Assembly (NCBI RefSeq): GCF_015291665.1
Contig: NZ_CP030048.1
Span: 4,216,001 to 4,280,000, forward strand
Source of the DNA: Bradyrhizobium sp. CCBAU 53338
GTDB lineage: Bacteria > Pseudomonadota > Alphaproteobacteria > Rhizobiales > Xanthobacteraceae
Direction of reading: 5' to 3'
DNA: 64,000 nucleotides
Below the pieces are notes generated by a model. It ran no database searches. It worked only from the letters and a program-made list of their open reading frames with translations, and was not told the origin of the DNA. Numbering within the stretch: the first letter of the stretch is position 1; every line of letters starts with the position of its first letter. Both the position numbers and the translations under genes were made by a program. Shown one piece after another: positions 46,141 to 53,948 of this stretch.

Positions 46141-46167
46141 GCAGATTCCGGTGGAATCTGCTTTTTT
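46141..46167 (+). terminator. Terminator-like hairpin in the leader of the AraC-type gene
   Basis: GCAGATTCC-GGT-GGAATCTGC followed directly by TTTTTT: a perfect 9-bp stem, 3-nt loop and U6 run on the plus strand, 34 bp upstream of the preferred GTG start. It lies between divergent promoters, where no upstream plus-strand gene needs terminating, so it could be an attenuator or the end of a short RNA. Confidence 0.6.
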
Positions 46168-46200
46168 CAAGCGGATTTCCGTTCGAGACGAGGGGCTGCC

Positions 46201-47163
46201 GTGTATCGCTGGTGCACCGACGAGGTCGAGCCGCACGACCGCTTCGACTATTGGCGCGAGGTCCGCGCCAAGGGGCTGTTCGGTGTCACCGCGGAACTCG
46301 AGCGCGAACGGCGCGGCGACTTCTACGGCGAATTCTCGCTGAGCCAGGTCGGCAATGGCGGCCTGGTGGAGCTGAAGGCGTCATCCTACGCGGTCGAACG
46401 CAGCCAGGCCGACATCGGCTACGCGCCGGGTGACAGCATCTGCGTCTACCAGCAGCTCGGCGGCGGAGGCTGGTTCGGCGGCATGCGCTCGAGCGATTTC
46501 GCCATTGCCAATGGCAGATTCGCGACCAGCCACACTGACCTGCCCTACCGTACCAAGCCGCTGGGCGATGCCGGCTTTCACCTGCGGATCCTGAAGATCC
46601 CTGTCAGCAGTCTTGCGACCCAGGACAAGCGCATGCGCGAGCTTGCGCCCAGACCCTTCAGCGACCCCGCTCTGGCCCCGCTGCTCGAGGCCTGCTTTGC
46701 CGAGCTCGGCGAGGCTGCCGCGGTCGAGGGGGCGCCCGATGCCGTGCCGTTGGTGCAGGCGCTGGGGCAGCTCGCGCTGATCGAGCGCGGCGTCGTCAGG
46801 CCGGGCAGCCGGCGCGGACAGGCCGCGCTGCGGACCGCCCGCCTGTCGCTGGCGCGGCGTCTGATCGCGCGCCATTTACAAGACCCGGATCTGGCGCCGG
46901 GACGGGTGGCAGACCTGCTCGGCGTCTCCGTGCGACACCTGCACATGCTGTTCGAGGTCGCCGAGCGCAGCTTCTCCCAGACCGTGACGGAGGAGCGGCT
47001 GAAGAGAAGCCGCCGCCTGATGCGGGAAGCGCCGGAGCGGCTGATCGCCGACATCGCTACCGCATGCGGTTTCGAGAGCCTGGCGACCTATTACCGGGTC
47101 TTCAACGCCGCCTATGGCATGGCGCCCGGCGATTTCCGGGCCCAAGCTGCAGGTGGGCGTTAA
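46201..47163 (+). CDS. AraC family transcriptional regulator
   Basis: Regulator with a C-terminal AraC HTH (PGRVADLLGVSVRHLHMLFEVAERSFSQTVTEERLKRSRRLM and IADIATACGFESLATYYRVFNAAYGMAPGDFR) and an N-terminal domain beginning DEVEPHDRFDYWREV, the AraC-binding-like 2 type. I prefer the GTG at 46201 (320 aa) because GAGGGG lies 5 nt upstream; ATG 46138 is an alternative, but its extra residues would be encoded by the hairpin/T-run. It is divergent from the caspase-like gene. Confidence 0.82.
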   Translation: MYRWCTDEVEPHDRFDYWREVRAKGLFGVTAELERERRGDFYGEFSLSQVGNGGLVELKASSYAVERSQADIGYAPGDSICVYQQLGGGGWFGGMRSSDFAIANGRFATSHTDLPYRTKPLGDAGFHLRILKIPVSSLATQDKRMRELAPRPFSDPALAPLLEACFAELGEAAAVEGAPDAVPLVQALGQLALIERGVVRPGSRRGQAALRTARLSLARRLIARHLQDPDLAPGRVADLLGVSVRHLHMLFEVAERSFSQTVTEERLKRSRRLMREAPERLIADIATACGFESLATYYRVFNAAYGMAPGDFRAQAAGGR

Positions 47164-47214
47164 CCACCCGCCTCGCCGCGGCGGCGAAAAGCCGAGCCGT
47201 ACCCGCTGTTTGGG

Positions 47215-47234
47215 TAAAAACCTGAGGGTTTTTA
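47215..47234 (+). terminator. Hairpin terminator after the AraC-type gene
   Basis: TAAAAACC-TGAG-GGTTTTTA, 8-bp stem and 4-nt loop with the T-run within the stem, 51 bp after the stop. Confidence 0.65.
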
Positions 47235-47256
47235 GGGCCTTCCCGCGCCTGCTCCA

Positions 47257-47284
47257 TTGACTTTGGCCGATTCCGCCCTATGTT
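47257..47284 (+). promoter_or_regulatory. Candidate promoter of rhlE
   Basis: TTGACT (47257-47262), 16-bp spacer, TATGTT (47279-47284). It would give a 5' leader of about 150 nt before the rhlE ATG, long enough for cold-shock or autoregulatory folding, as known for some DEAD-box helicase genes. Confidence 0.4.
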
Positions 47285-47443
47285 CCGGGTCGACGCGGTT
47301 CAGATCGAAAAGCGATTCCTGAGCCTGGCGCTTTGTTCGCGTGAGTCAGCACCCCCAGCTTCTTTGAGAGCGCGCCGTTTCGGGGTGGAACGCGATAGCC
47401 TTTTTACCCTCGATTCCGAACGGCGGTTTCGACCAGAGGCTCA

Positions 47444-48988
47444 ATGTCCTTTTCCAATCTCGGACTGTCCGAAAAAGTCCTCGCCGCAGTGGCGGCCACC
47501 GGTTACACCAACCCCACCCCCATTCAGGAACAGGCGATCCCCCACGTCCTCGCACGCAAGGACGTGCTCGGCATCGCCCAGACCGGCACCGGCAAGACCG
47601 CAGCCTTCGTGCTGCCGATGCTCACCATCCTCGAAAAGGGTCGTGCCCGGGCGCGCATGCCGCGCACCCTTATCCTGGAGCCGACCCGCGAACTCGCGGC
47701 GCAGGTGAAGGAAAACTTCGACCGCTACGGCGCCGGCCAGAAACTCAACGTCGCCCTCCTGATCGGCGGCGTCTCCTTCGGCGACCAGGATGCCAAGCTG
47801 ACGCGCGGCGTCGACGTGCTGATCGCCACGCCGGGCCGACTGCTCGACCATACCGAGCGCGGCGGCCTGCTGCTCACCGGTGTCGAACTGCTCGTCATCG
47901 ACGAAGCCGACCGCATGCTGGACATGGGCTTCATTCCCGACATCGAGCGCATCTGCAAGCTCGTCCCCTTCACGCGGCAGACCCTCTTCTTCACCGCGAC
48001 CATGCCGCCGGAAATCCGGCGCATCACCGAGGCTTTCCTGCACAATCCGCAGAAGGTCGAAGTCTCCAAGCCCGCCACCACCGCCGTCACCGTCACGCAG
48101 TCGCAGGTACCCGCCGGACGCGAGGCGCACGAGAAGCGCGAGCTGCTGCGCCGGCTGCTGCGCGAGGCCAAGGACCTCAAGAACGCGATCATCTTCTGCA
48201 ATCGCAAGCGCGAGGTCGCGATCGTTCACAAGTCACTTCAGAAGCACGGTTTCAGCGTCGGCGCACTGCATGGCGACATGGACCAGCCGGCGCGCATGGC
48301 AGCGCTGGAGCAATTCCGCAAGGGCGAGCTGCCGCTGCTGGTCGCCTCCGACGTCGCCGCCCGCGGCCTCGACATTCCCGAGGTCAGCCACGTCTTCAAT
48401 TTCGACGTCCCCCACCATCCCGACGACTACGTCCATCGCGTTGGCCGTACCGGTCGCGCGGGCCGCACCGGCACTGCGATCTCGATCGTGACGCCGCTCG
48501 ACCAGAAATCGATGGTCGCCATCGAAAAGCTGATTGGCCAGAGCATTCCCCGCGCCGAAGGCGATTACGAAGTGCATGCTGACGGCGGCGAGCAGGGTGA
48601 TCGCCCGCGCGAATCGCGCGGCCGCGATCGCGATCGTTCCCGCGGCGGTCGCGGCAAGCCGCAGCGCGGTCGCGACCGTGAGCGCAGCCACGAGCCGCGC
48701 GAGGCGCGACACGCCGCCGATGCAGCGCCTTCGTCGGATGCAAAGCCGGCTGCCGAAGCACGGCCTGCCCGGGAAGCGCGCCCGGCCCGCGAGGCAAGGC
48801 CTCCACGCGAAGCCCGGCAGGGGTCGGAGGCGCGTCACGGCTCTCGTCCGCAGGCCAATAATTCGCACGTGCCGTCGATAGGCCGCCCCGAGCCGCGCCG
48901 CCAGCGGGAGATCGACACCGAGCCCGGAGATCACTCGCACCTCCCGGCATTCCTTCTCCGGCCGGTCCGCTCCCCCGCCGGCGCCTGA
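47444..48988 (+). CDS. DEAD-box ATP-dependent RNA helicase, RhlE-like
   Basis: 514-residue DEAD-box helicase. Motifs in order: Q motif (YTNPTPIQEQAIPHVL), I (AQTGTGKT), Ia (PTRELA), Ib (TPGR), II (DEAD in VIDEADRMLDMGF), III (TAT in FFTATMP), and VI (HRVGRTGRAGRTG). After ~375 residues there is a basic, disordered tail rich in RG/RD and repeats of PAREAR/PPREAR, suited to RNA binding. Probably acts in ribosome assembly or RNA decay. RhlE is the closest type I recognise. Confidence 0.9.
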   Translation: MSFSNLGLSEKVLAAVAATGYTNPTPIQEQAIPHVLARKDVLGIAQTGTGKTAAFVLPMLTILEKGRARARMPRTLILEPTRELAAQVKENFDRYGAGQKLNVALLIGGVSFGDQDAKLTRGVDVLIATPGRLLDHTERGGLLLTGVELLVIDEADRMLDMGFIPDIERICKLVPFTRQTLFFTATMPPEIRRITEAFLHNPQKVEVSKPATTAVTVTQSQVPAGREAHEKRELLRRLLREAKDLKNAIIFCNRKREVAIVHKSLQKHGFSVGALHGDMDQPARMAALEQFRKGELPLLVASDVAARGLDIPEVSHVFNFDVPHHPDDYVHRVGRTGRAGRTGTAISIVTPLDQKSMVAIEKLIGQSIPRAEGDYEVHADGGEQGDRPRESRGRDRDRSRGGRGKPQRGRDRERSHEPREARHAADAAPSSDAKPAAEARPAREARPAREARPPREARQGSEARHGSRPQANNSHVPSIGRPEPRRQREIDTEPGDHSHLPAFLLRPVRSPAGA

Positions 48989-49149
48989 TGCTGCAAGGCG
49001 CCTCAGGTCCGAGCCGAGGCGCCCCACACTTTTTGTGCGGCATCGCCCCCCGTATATTTACTGGCCGTTCACAAACGTCCGTTAGCCTACGAACATAATT
49101 TAAGCATTGCTGCGGTCGACGGCGCATCGACCGTCGTGGGGTATGTTCC

Positions 49150-50217
49150 GTGGTCAAGGTTCTCGACGAACACGAACGCACGATGGCGTTCGCCGAGGTG
49201 GCGCTCGGTCAGATCCGATCGCTGAAGCAGACCGCGATTCCCCGCAATTACGAGATCTGGTACGTTTACGCGACCGGCTACAACGCCCCGCTCAACAAGA
49301 TCATCAACGAGACGCTCGCACGCAACGGCAAGTTGAGCGAAGCCGATCTCGAGCAGATCTATGATACCTACCTCTCCCACATCAAAACGACCGACCGCAT
49401 CGACAAGGTCGGCTCCCGCGTCATCGGCGAAATCGACGACGTGATGAGGGTCCTGAGCGACGCGCTCGGCATGACCGGTACCTATGACGCCAGCCTGTCG
49501 GGCGCGACCGAACAATTGTCCTCGGCCAAGAGCCGCGATCAGCTCAAGACGATCGTCGAAACGCTGCTGCGCTCGACCAGCGAAATGCGCGAGACAAACA
49601 AGGCGCTGGAAGACCGGCTATCGCTGTCGAAGAACGAGATCAGCAATCTCCAGCAGAGCCTGGAGGCGATCCGCGCCGAGAGCCTGACCGATCCGCTGAC
49701 CGGCCTCGGCAACCGCAAATATTTCGATCGCATGATCGGCACGGCGGTGCAGAGCGCGCTTGCGAGCGGCGAGCCGCTGTCGCTGCTGCTGTTCGACATC
49801 GACCATTTCAAATCGTTCAACGATTCCTACGGACATCTCACCGGCGACCAGGTGCTCCGGCTCGTCGGGCTGTCGCTGAAGCAGACCATCAAGGGCCAGG
49901 ACATCACCGCGCGCTATGGCGGCGAGGAGTTCGCTGTGGTGCTGCCCAACACCGCGCTGCGCCAGGCCCTCACCGTCGCCGACCATATCCGCCGCGCGGT
50001 GATGGCGAAGGAATTGAAGAAAAAATCGACCGGCGAGATCCTCGGCCGCGTCACCATTTCCGTCGGCGTCTCCATGCTGAAGCAGGGCGACGACACCGAC
50101 GCGCTGATCGAGCGCGCCGACGCCTGCCTCTACGCCGCCAAGCGCAACGGTCGCAACCGCGTGATCTGCGAGGTCGATCCGGAATACACGGTCGAGACGC
50201 ACAACCGCGTGGCGTGA
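49150..50217 (+). CDS. Diguanylate cyclase (GGDEF domain), soluble
   Basis: 355-residue c-di-GMP synthase. C-terminal GGDEF domain starts around LTDPLTGLGNRKYFDRM (about 180), with active site GGEEF at 257-261. The I-site position five residues before it reads KGQD rather than RxxD, so product inhibition may be weak. The N-terminal ~170 residues are helical with no membrane segment and include a probable coiled coil (RSTSEMRETNKALEDRLSLSK). GTG start at 49150. Confidence 0.9.
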   Translation: MVKVLDEHERTMAFAEVALGQIRSLKQTAIPRNYEIWYVYATGYNAPLNKIINETLARNGKLSEADLEQIYDTYLSHIKTTDRIDKVGSRVIGEIDDVMRVLSDALGMTGTYDASLSGATEQLSSAKSRDQLKTIVETLLRSTSEMRETNKALEDRLSLSKNEISNLQQSLEAIRAESLTDPLTGLGNRKYFDRMIGTAVQSALASGEPLSLLLFDIDHFKSFNDSYGHLTGDQVLRLVGLSLKQTIKGQDITARYGGEEFAVVLPNTALRQALTVADHIRRAVMAKELKKKSTGEILGRVTISVGVSMLKQGDDTDALIERADACLYAAKRNGRNRVICEVDPEYTVETHNRVA

Positions 50218-50236
50218 ATTATCGCCGCAAACCTAG

Positions 50237-50623
50237 TTTCGACTTGAAACCTCTCGCCTGTCGGCCCGGCTGCGCAATCTCGTCGCTCACGGCATCATGG
50301 ACGCCGTACCCGCGGCAGAAGGAGGCCCCTATCAGGAGTATGAGTTGACCGAGAAAGGACGCGGGTTGTTTCTGGTTCTTGCAGCGCTCAGGCAGTGGGG
50401 TGAGGACTTCTTCTTCGCACCCGATGAGACTCACGTGCTGCTGGTGGACAAGAAATCCGCTCTTCCCGTACGCCGGCTGGAATTGCGCGCGCAGGACGGA
50501 CGCATTCTCGGTCCCAGCGACACCGTCATACGACAACCGCCGAACACCCCGGAGATGAAAACGGCAAACGGACGGCCCCAACCTGCAAAGCGCCGGGCCT
50601 CGGCCTCCCGCGCGCAAAAGTAG
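50237..50623 (+). pseudogene. HxlR-type regulator remnant lacking the N-terminal HTH
   Basis: After a stop at 50234-50236 the frame reads RLSARLRNLVAHGIMDAVP...YQEYELTEKGRGLFLVLAALRQWGEDFFF, the second half of an HxlR winged-helix domain with its C-terminal tail. The first helices, including most of the HTH, are missing and would overlap the end of the GGDEF gene. An internal ATG at 50297 could start a 108-residue protein but without DNA-binding capacity. Interpreted as a decayed gene. Confidence 0.7.
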
Positions 50624-50724
50624 CGGCCACGACCGCTCGACCTGCAAGTGCAACCAGCTATGCTTGACAACCTGATCTGACGAACGACATCTTCCTCGCC
50701 AATTCGCATCGGGGACTCGTCGTC

Positions 50725-51253
50725 GTGCCCAATCCTCATGATTTTCACGCGCCGCAGCCGTCCTACACCAGGGACGAACTGCTGAGATCTAGCGAAGGCG
50801 GCTATTTCGGCACGGGCAATGCGCGATTGCCGGCGCCGCCGATGCTGATGATGGACCGCATCACCGAGATCAGCCTCGATGGCGGCGAGTTCGGCAAGGG
50901 CCATATCGTCGGCGAGCTCGACATTGCACCTGCGCACTGGTTCTTCGATTCCCATTATCGCGGTGACGCCATCATGCCGCCGACGCTTGCACTGGACGCG
51001 ATGTGGCAGATGGTCGGCTATTGGCTCGGCTGGTCGGGCTCGCCCGGCAAGGGCCGCGCCATCGGCGTCGGCGAGGTCGAGGTGACGGGGGTCATCACGC
51101 CGGAAACGCGATCGGTGCGCTATCAGGTCGCGATGCGCATGGTCCGGCGCGGCAAGCTGGTGCTCGGCATTGCCGATGGCCGCGTGGTCGCAGACGGTCT
51201 ATCTGTCAGTGGCGAAGGACATGCGGGTTGGCCTGACCAAGGCCGCGGATTGA
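50725..51253 (+). pseudogene. FabA-like 3-hydroxydecanoyl-ACP dehydratase, frameshifted near the C-terminus
   Basis: Residues 1-158 are FabA-like: GNARLPAPPMLMMDRITEI, the catalytic His in WFFDSHYRGD (H77) and Asp in LALDAMWQMVGYWLGW (D91), ending GIADGRVVADG. The conserved end VYLSVAKDMRVGLTKAAD with stop at 51251-51253 is in the +1 frame, with the shift at about 51195. Without it the frame runs on into the antisense of the next gene. The active-site neighbourhood is also diverged (AIMPPTLALD for the usual PVMPGCLGLD). Likely a decaying paralogue, unless the shift is a sequencing error. Confidence 0.75.
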
Positions 51254-51256
51254 TCC

Positions 51257-51688
51257 TCAAGCCTTCCGCTTGGCGCGCTTTCTCACCGCCTTTTTGGTCG
51301 CCTTTTTCGGCATCTTCCCGGGCTTGGCGACCTTCTTCGTTGCCGCCTTCTTCTCCTTCGGCCGCTTCTTCACCTTGGCGCGCTGGGCGGCAGCGAGCGC
51401 CGCCCTCGCCCATTGCGCCAGTTCCTCGGAATCATCAAACAGGCGCGCAGGCAGTTCCCAGTAGGAATTGACCAGCACTGTCTTGGCGCGGGTCGAGTAC
51501 TGGAACGGCTTTGAGCCTTCGGCCTCGAAGTCCGGAATCGTCACCTCGTCGGCGCGGAAGAACAGGCCGGCGCGCAAGGCGAGCGCGAAATTGATGCCGT
51601 CGGCGGAGATGCCGTAGCCGGAGAACATCTTTCGGATGGCGACGGGGCCGAAATCGGCGAACAGGTCGATCAGGAATTCGCGGTCCAT
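51257..51688 (-). CDS. TfoX N-terminal domain protein with Lys-rich tail
   Basis: 143 aa. Residues 1-100 match the TfoX/Sxy N-terminal domain (FLIDLFADFGPVAIRKMFSGYGISADGINFALALRAGLFFRAD). The last ~40 residues are a basic tail of Lys/Ala/Arg repeats (KKRPKEKKAATKKVAKPGKMPKK), suggesting nucleic-acid association. Tail-bearing TfoX-domain proteins occur in many alphaproteobacteria without known link to competence. Its 3' end is 3 bp from the fabA-like stop. Confidence 0.85.
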   Translation of the reverse strand: MDREFLIDLFADFGPVAIRKMFSGYGISADGINFALALRAGLFFRADEVTIPDFEAEGSKPFQYSTRAKTVLVNSYWELPARLFDDSEELAQWARAALAAAQRAKVKKRPKEKKAATKKVAKPGKMPKKATKKAVRKRAKRKA

Positions 51689-51714
51689 GGCCCAACTCTC
51701 TCCCCAACGTCGTC

Positions 51715-51730
51715 CCCGCGAACGCGGGGA
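51715..51730. repeat. Palindromic repeat
   Basis: CCCCGCG-AA-CGCGGGG within the longer CGTCCCCGCGAACGCGGGGA, same family as 22189-22214. Confidence 0.65.
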
Positions 51731-51823
51731 TCCATAACCACAGGGAGGAGTTTAGCGAACACTCTCAGTCGCGCCAGCTTTGGTACCGGCACCACCCATC
51801 ACCGGGGGGATCACGCGGTATGT

Positions 51824-51843
51824 GTCCCGGCGCTCGCCGGGAC
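51824..51843. repeat. Palindromic repeat downstream of sufA
   Basis: GTCCCGGCG-CT-CGCCGGGAC, a 9-bp inverted repeat 30 bp after the sufA stop. It may double as an operon-end stabiliser or terminator. Confidence 0.65.
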
Positions 51844-51872
51844 GACAGCGGAGTAAGACGCGAGAGCTGGGC

Positions 51873-52283
51873 TTATCCGTCGATCTTGGCCGGACGCAGC
51901 TCGACCGACTCGCCGCAACCGCAGGCGGAGATCTGATTGGGATTGTTGAAGACGAACTGGGCCTGCATCTTGTCGGCCTTGTAGTCCATCTCGGTGCCGA
52001 GCAGGAACAACACGGCCTTGGGATCGACCAGGATCTTGACGCCCTTGTCCTCGACGACCTCGTCGGTCGGGCGGATCTCGTGGGCGTATTCGACCGTGTA
52101 GGACTGCCCGGCGCAGCCGCCGTTCTTCACGCCGACGCGCAGGCCCACGATCTCGGAATCGGCACGCTGGGTCAGCTCGGTGATGCGCTGGGCAGCGGCG
52201 TCCGTCAGCCGCATCACCTGCGGGCGCGGGCGCCGCGGTTTTGGAGTGGATGCCGGTGTCGAGCCTGACGAGATCTGGGTCAT
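51873..52283 (-). CDS. sufA: A-type iron-sulfur carrier, SufA/IscA family
   Basis: 136-residue A-type carrier that passes Fe-S clusters to apoproteins. The three conserved cysteines are C57 (GGCAG), C121 and C123 (ACGCGES). A 25-residue Pro/Arg-rich N-terminal extension precedes the domain. Last gene of the suf operon, 49 bp after sufT. Confidence 0.92.
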   Translation of the reverse strand: MTQISSGSTPASTPKPRRPRPQVMRLTDAAAQRITELTQRADSEIVGLRVGVKNGGCAGQSYTVEYAHEIRPTDEVVEDKGVKILVDPKAVLFLLGTEMDYKADKMQAQFVFNNPNQISACGCGESVELRPAKIDG

Positions 52284-52332
52284 GTCACTGATGTGGTCCG
52301 TTGCGGAGCGAATTCAATATCGAGGTTACGCG

Positions 52333-52704
52333 TCACCACATGTTGAGGACGAGGCGCGCCTCGTCGCTCATGCGTTCCGGCGTCCAGGCCGGCTCCCAGA
52401 CGACCTTGACGTCGACCACGCCGACGCCGGGGACGCTGGCGACCGCGTTCTCGACCATGGTCGGGAGTTCGCCGGCGGCCGGGCAATTGGGCGTCGTCAG
52501 CGTCATCTGCACGTCGACCGAACGGTCGTCCTTGATCTCGACCTTGTAGATCAGGCCAAGCTCGTAGATGTCGGCGGGAATTTCGGGGTCGAACACGGTC
52601 TTGAGCCCGGCGATGATCTCACGGGTCAGACGCTCGGTCTCCTCCGGCGGCAGCGCCGAGAGGGTCTCCATCGGATTGGCTTTGATTTCGGCCGTGTCAC
52701 TCAT
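52333..52704 (-). CDS. sufT: SUF system assembly protein, DUF59/MIP18 family (SufT-like)
   Basis: 123-residue DUF59 protein found in suf operons, thought to help Fe-S maturation. Visible are the signature segment FDPEIPADIYELGLIYKVEI and the TTPNCPAAGELP motif with its conserved cysteine. The ATG overlaps the sufS stop (TCAT at 52701-52704, ATGA on the coding strand), so translation is coupled. Confidence 0.9.
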   Translation of the reverse strand: MSDTAEIKANPMETLSALPPEETERLTREIIAGLKTVFDPEIPADIYELGLIYKVEIKDDRSVDVQMTLTTPNCPAAGELPTMVENAVASVPGVGVVDVKVVWEPAWTPERMSDEARLVLNMW

Positions 52705-53948
52705 GCGAACAAATCCCGCGCCTTGAGCAGCGCCTGTGCCAGATGATCGACTTCTTCCCGCGTATTATACATGCCGAACGAGGCACGGCAGGTGGCCGTG
52801 ACGTTGAACCGCTCTAAAAGCGGCATCACGCAATGGGTGCCGGCGCGCACCGCGATGCCCTGGCGGTCGATCACGGTGGCGACGTCGTGGGCATGCGCGC
52901 CCTTGAGCTCGAAGGAGATCACCGGGCCCTTGCCCCGCGCCGTGCCGATCAGCCGCAGCGAGTTGATTTCGCGCAAGCGCTCCTGGGCGTAGGCGGTGAG
53001 ATCGTGCTCGTGCGCGGCGATGCGCTCCTTGCCGATCGAGTTGACGTAGTCGATGGCGGCGCCAAGGCCGACGGCTTCGACGATCGCCGGTGTGCCCGCC
53101 TCGAATTTGTGCGGGGGATCGCCATAGGTGACGGTCTCGCGCGAGACCTCGCGGATCATCTCGCCGCCGCCGTTGAAGGGGCGCATCGCGACGAGGTGGT
53201 CGTACTTGGCCCAGAGCACGCCGATGCCGGTCGGGCCGTACACCTTGTGGCCGGTGAAGACGTAGAAGTCGCAGCCGATGTCCTGGACGTCGACGGGCAG
53301 ATGCACGGCGCCCTGGCTGCCGTCGACCAGCACGGGAATGCCGCGGGTATGGGCGATCTTCACGACGTCCTTGACCGGCACGATGGTGCCGAGCGCATTC
53401 GACATCTGCGTGATCGCGACCAGCTTGGTCTTCGACGTCAGCAGCTTCTCGAACTCCTCGATGAGGAAATTGCCCTCGTCGTCGACGGGCGCCCACTTGA
53501 TCACGGCGCCCTGGCGCTCCCTCAGGAAATGCCAGGGAACGATATTGGAGTGGTGCTCCATGATCGAGATGACGATCTCGTCGCCTTCACCGATGTTCGG
53601 CCCGCCCCAGGACGATGCGACCAGATTGATCGCCTCCGTCGCGTTGCGGGTGAAGATCACCTCTTCGGTGCGCGGCGCATTGATGAACTGCGCGACCTTG
53701 GTGCGACCGCCCTCATAGGCCTCCGTCGCAGCGTTGGCGAGATAGTGCAGGCCGCGATGGACGTTGGCGTATTCGCTCGTATAGGCCTGCGTCATGCGGT
53801 CGAGCACGGCGCTGGGCTTCTGCGCCGAGGCCGCGTTGTCGAGATAGACCAGCGGCTTTCCGTAGACCTGCATGGCAAGCGCAGGAAAGTCCTGGCGCAC
53901 GCGTTCGACGTCATAGGCGCCGTTCCTGACCGCGGGATGCGTGCTCAT
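52701..53948 (-). CDS. sufS: Cysteine desulfurase SufS
   Basis: Class II PLP desulfurase, 415 aa, source of sulfur for the SufBCD scaffold. The PLP lysine is K235 in FTGHKVYGPTG and the persulfide cysteine C373 in RAGTHCVMPLLERF. SSNxxIxPW-like and EHHSNIVPW substrate motifs are intact. The gene starts with an ATGA overlap to sufD. Confidence 0.95.
   Translation of the reverse strand: MSTHPAVRNGAYDVERVRQDFPALAMQVYGKPLVYLDNAASAQKPSAVLDRMTQAYTSEYANVHRGLHYLANAATEAYEGGRTKVAQFINAPRTEEVIFTRNATEAINLVASSWGGPNIGEGDEIVISIMEHHSNIVPWHFLRERQGAVIKWAPVDDEGNFLIEEFEKLLTSKTKLVAITQMSNALGTIVPVKDVVKIAHTRGIPVLVDGSQGAVHLPVDVQDIGCDFYVFTGHKVYGPTGIGVLWAKYDHLVAMRPFNGGGEMIREVSRETVTYGDPPHKFEAGTPAIVEAVGLGAAIDYVNSIGKERIAAHEHDLTAYAQERLREINSLRLIGTARGKGPVISFELKGAHAHDVATVIDRQGIAVRAGTHCVMPLLERFNVTATCRASFGMYNTREEVDHLAQALLKARDLFA

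Noticed and set aside
46072..46200. Longer N-terminus for the AraC-type regulator
   Set aside because: The extra residues come from the hairpin and T-run, and the GTG at 46201 has a better ribosome site. Not fully excluded.
48690..48860. Short tandem repeats that might suggest a CRISPR or minisatellite
   Set aside because: They are coding repeats (PAREAR-type) in the disordered tail of the RhlE-like helicase.
51254..51471. C-terminal extension of the FabA-like frame to 248 residues
   Set aside because: The extension is antisense to the TfoX-domain gene and low in complexity; the conserved FabA end is in the other frame.
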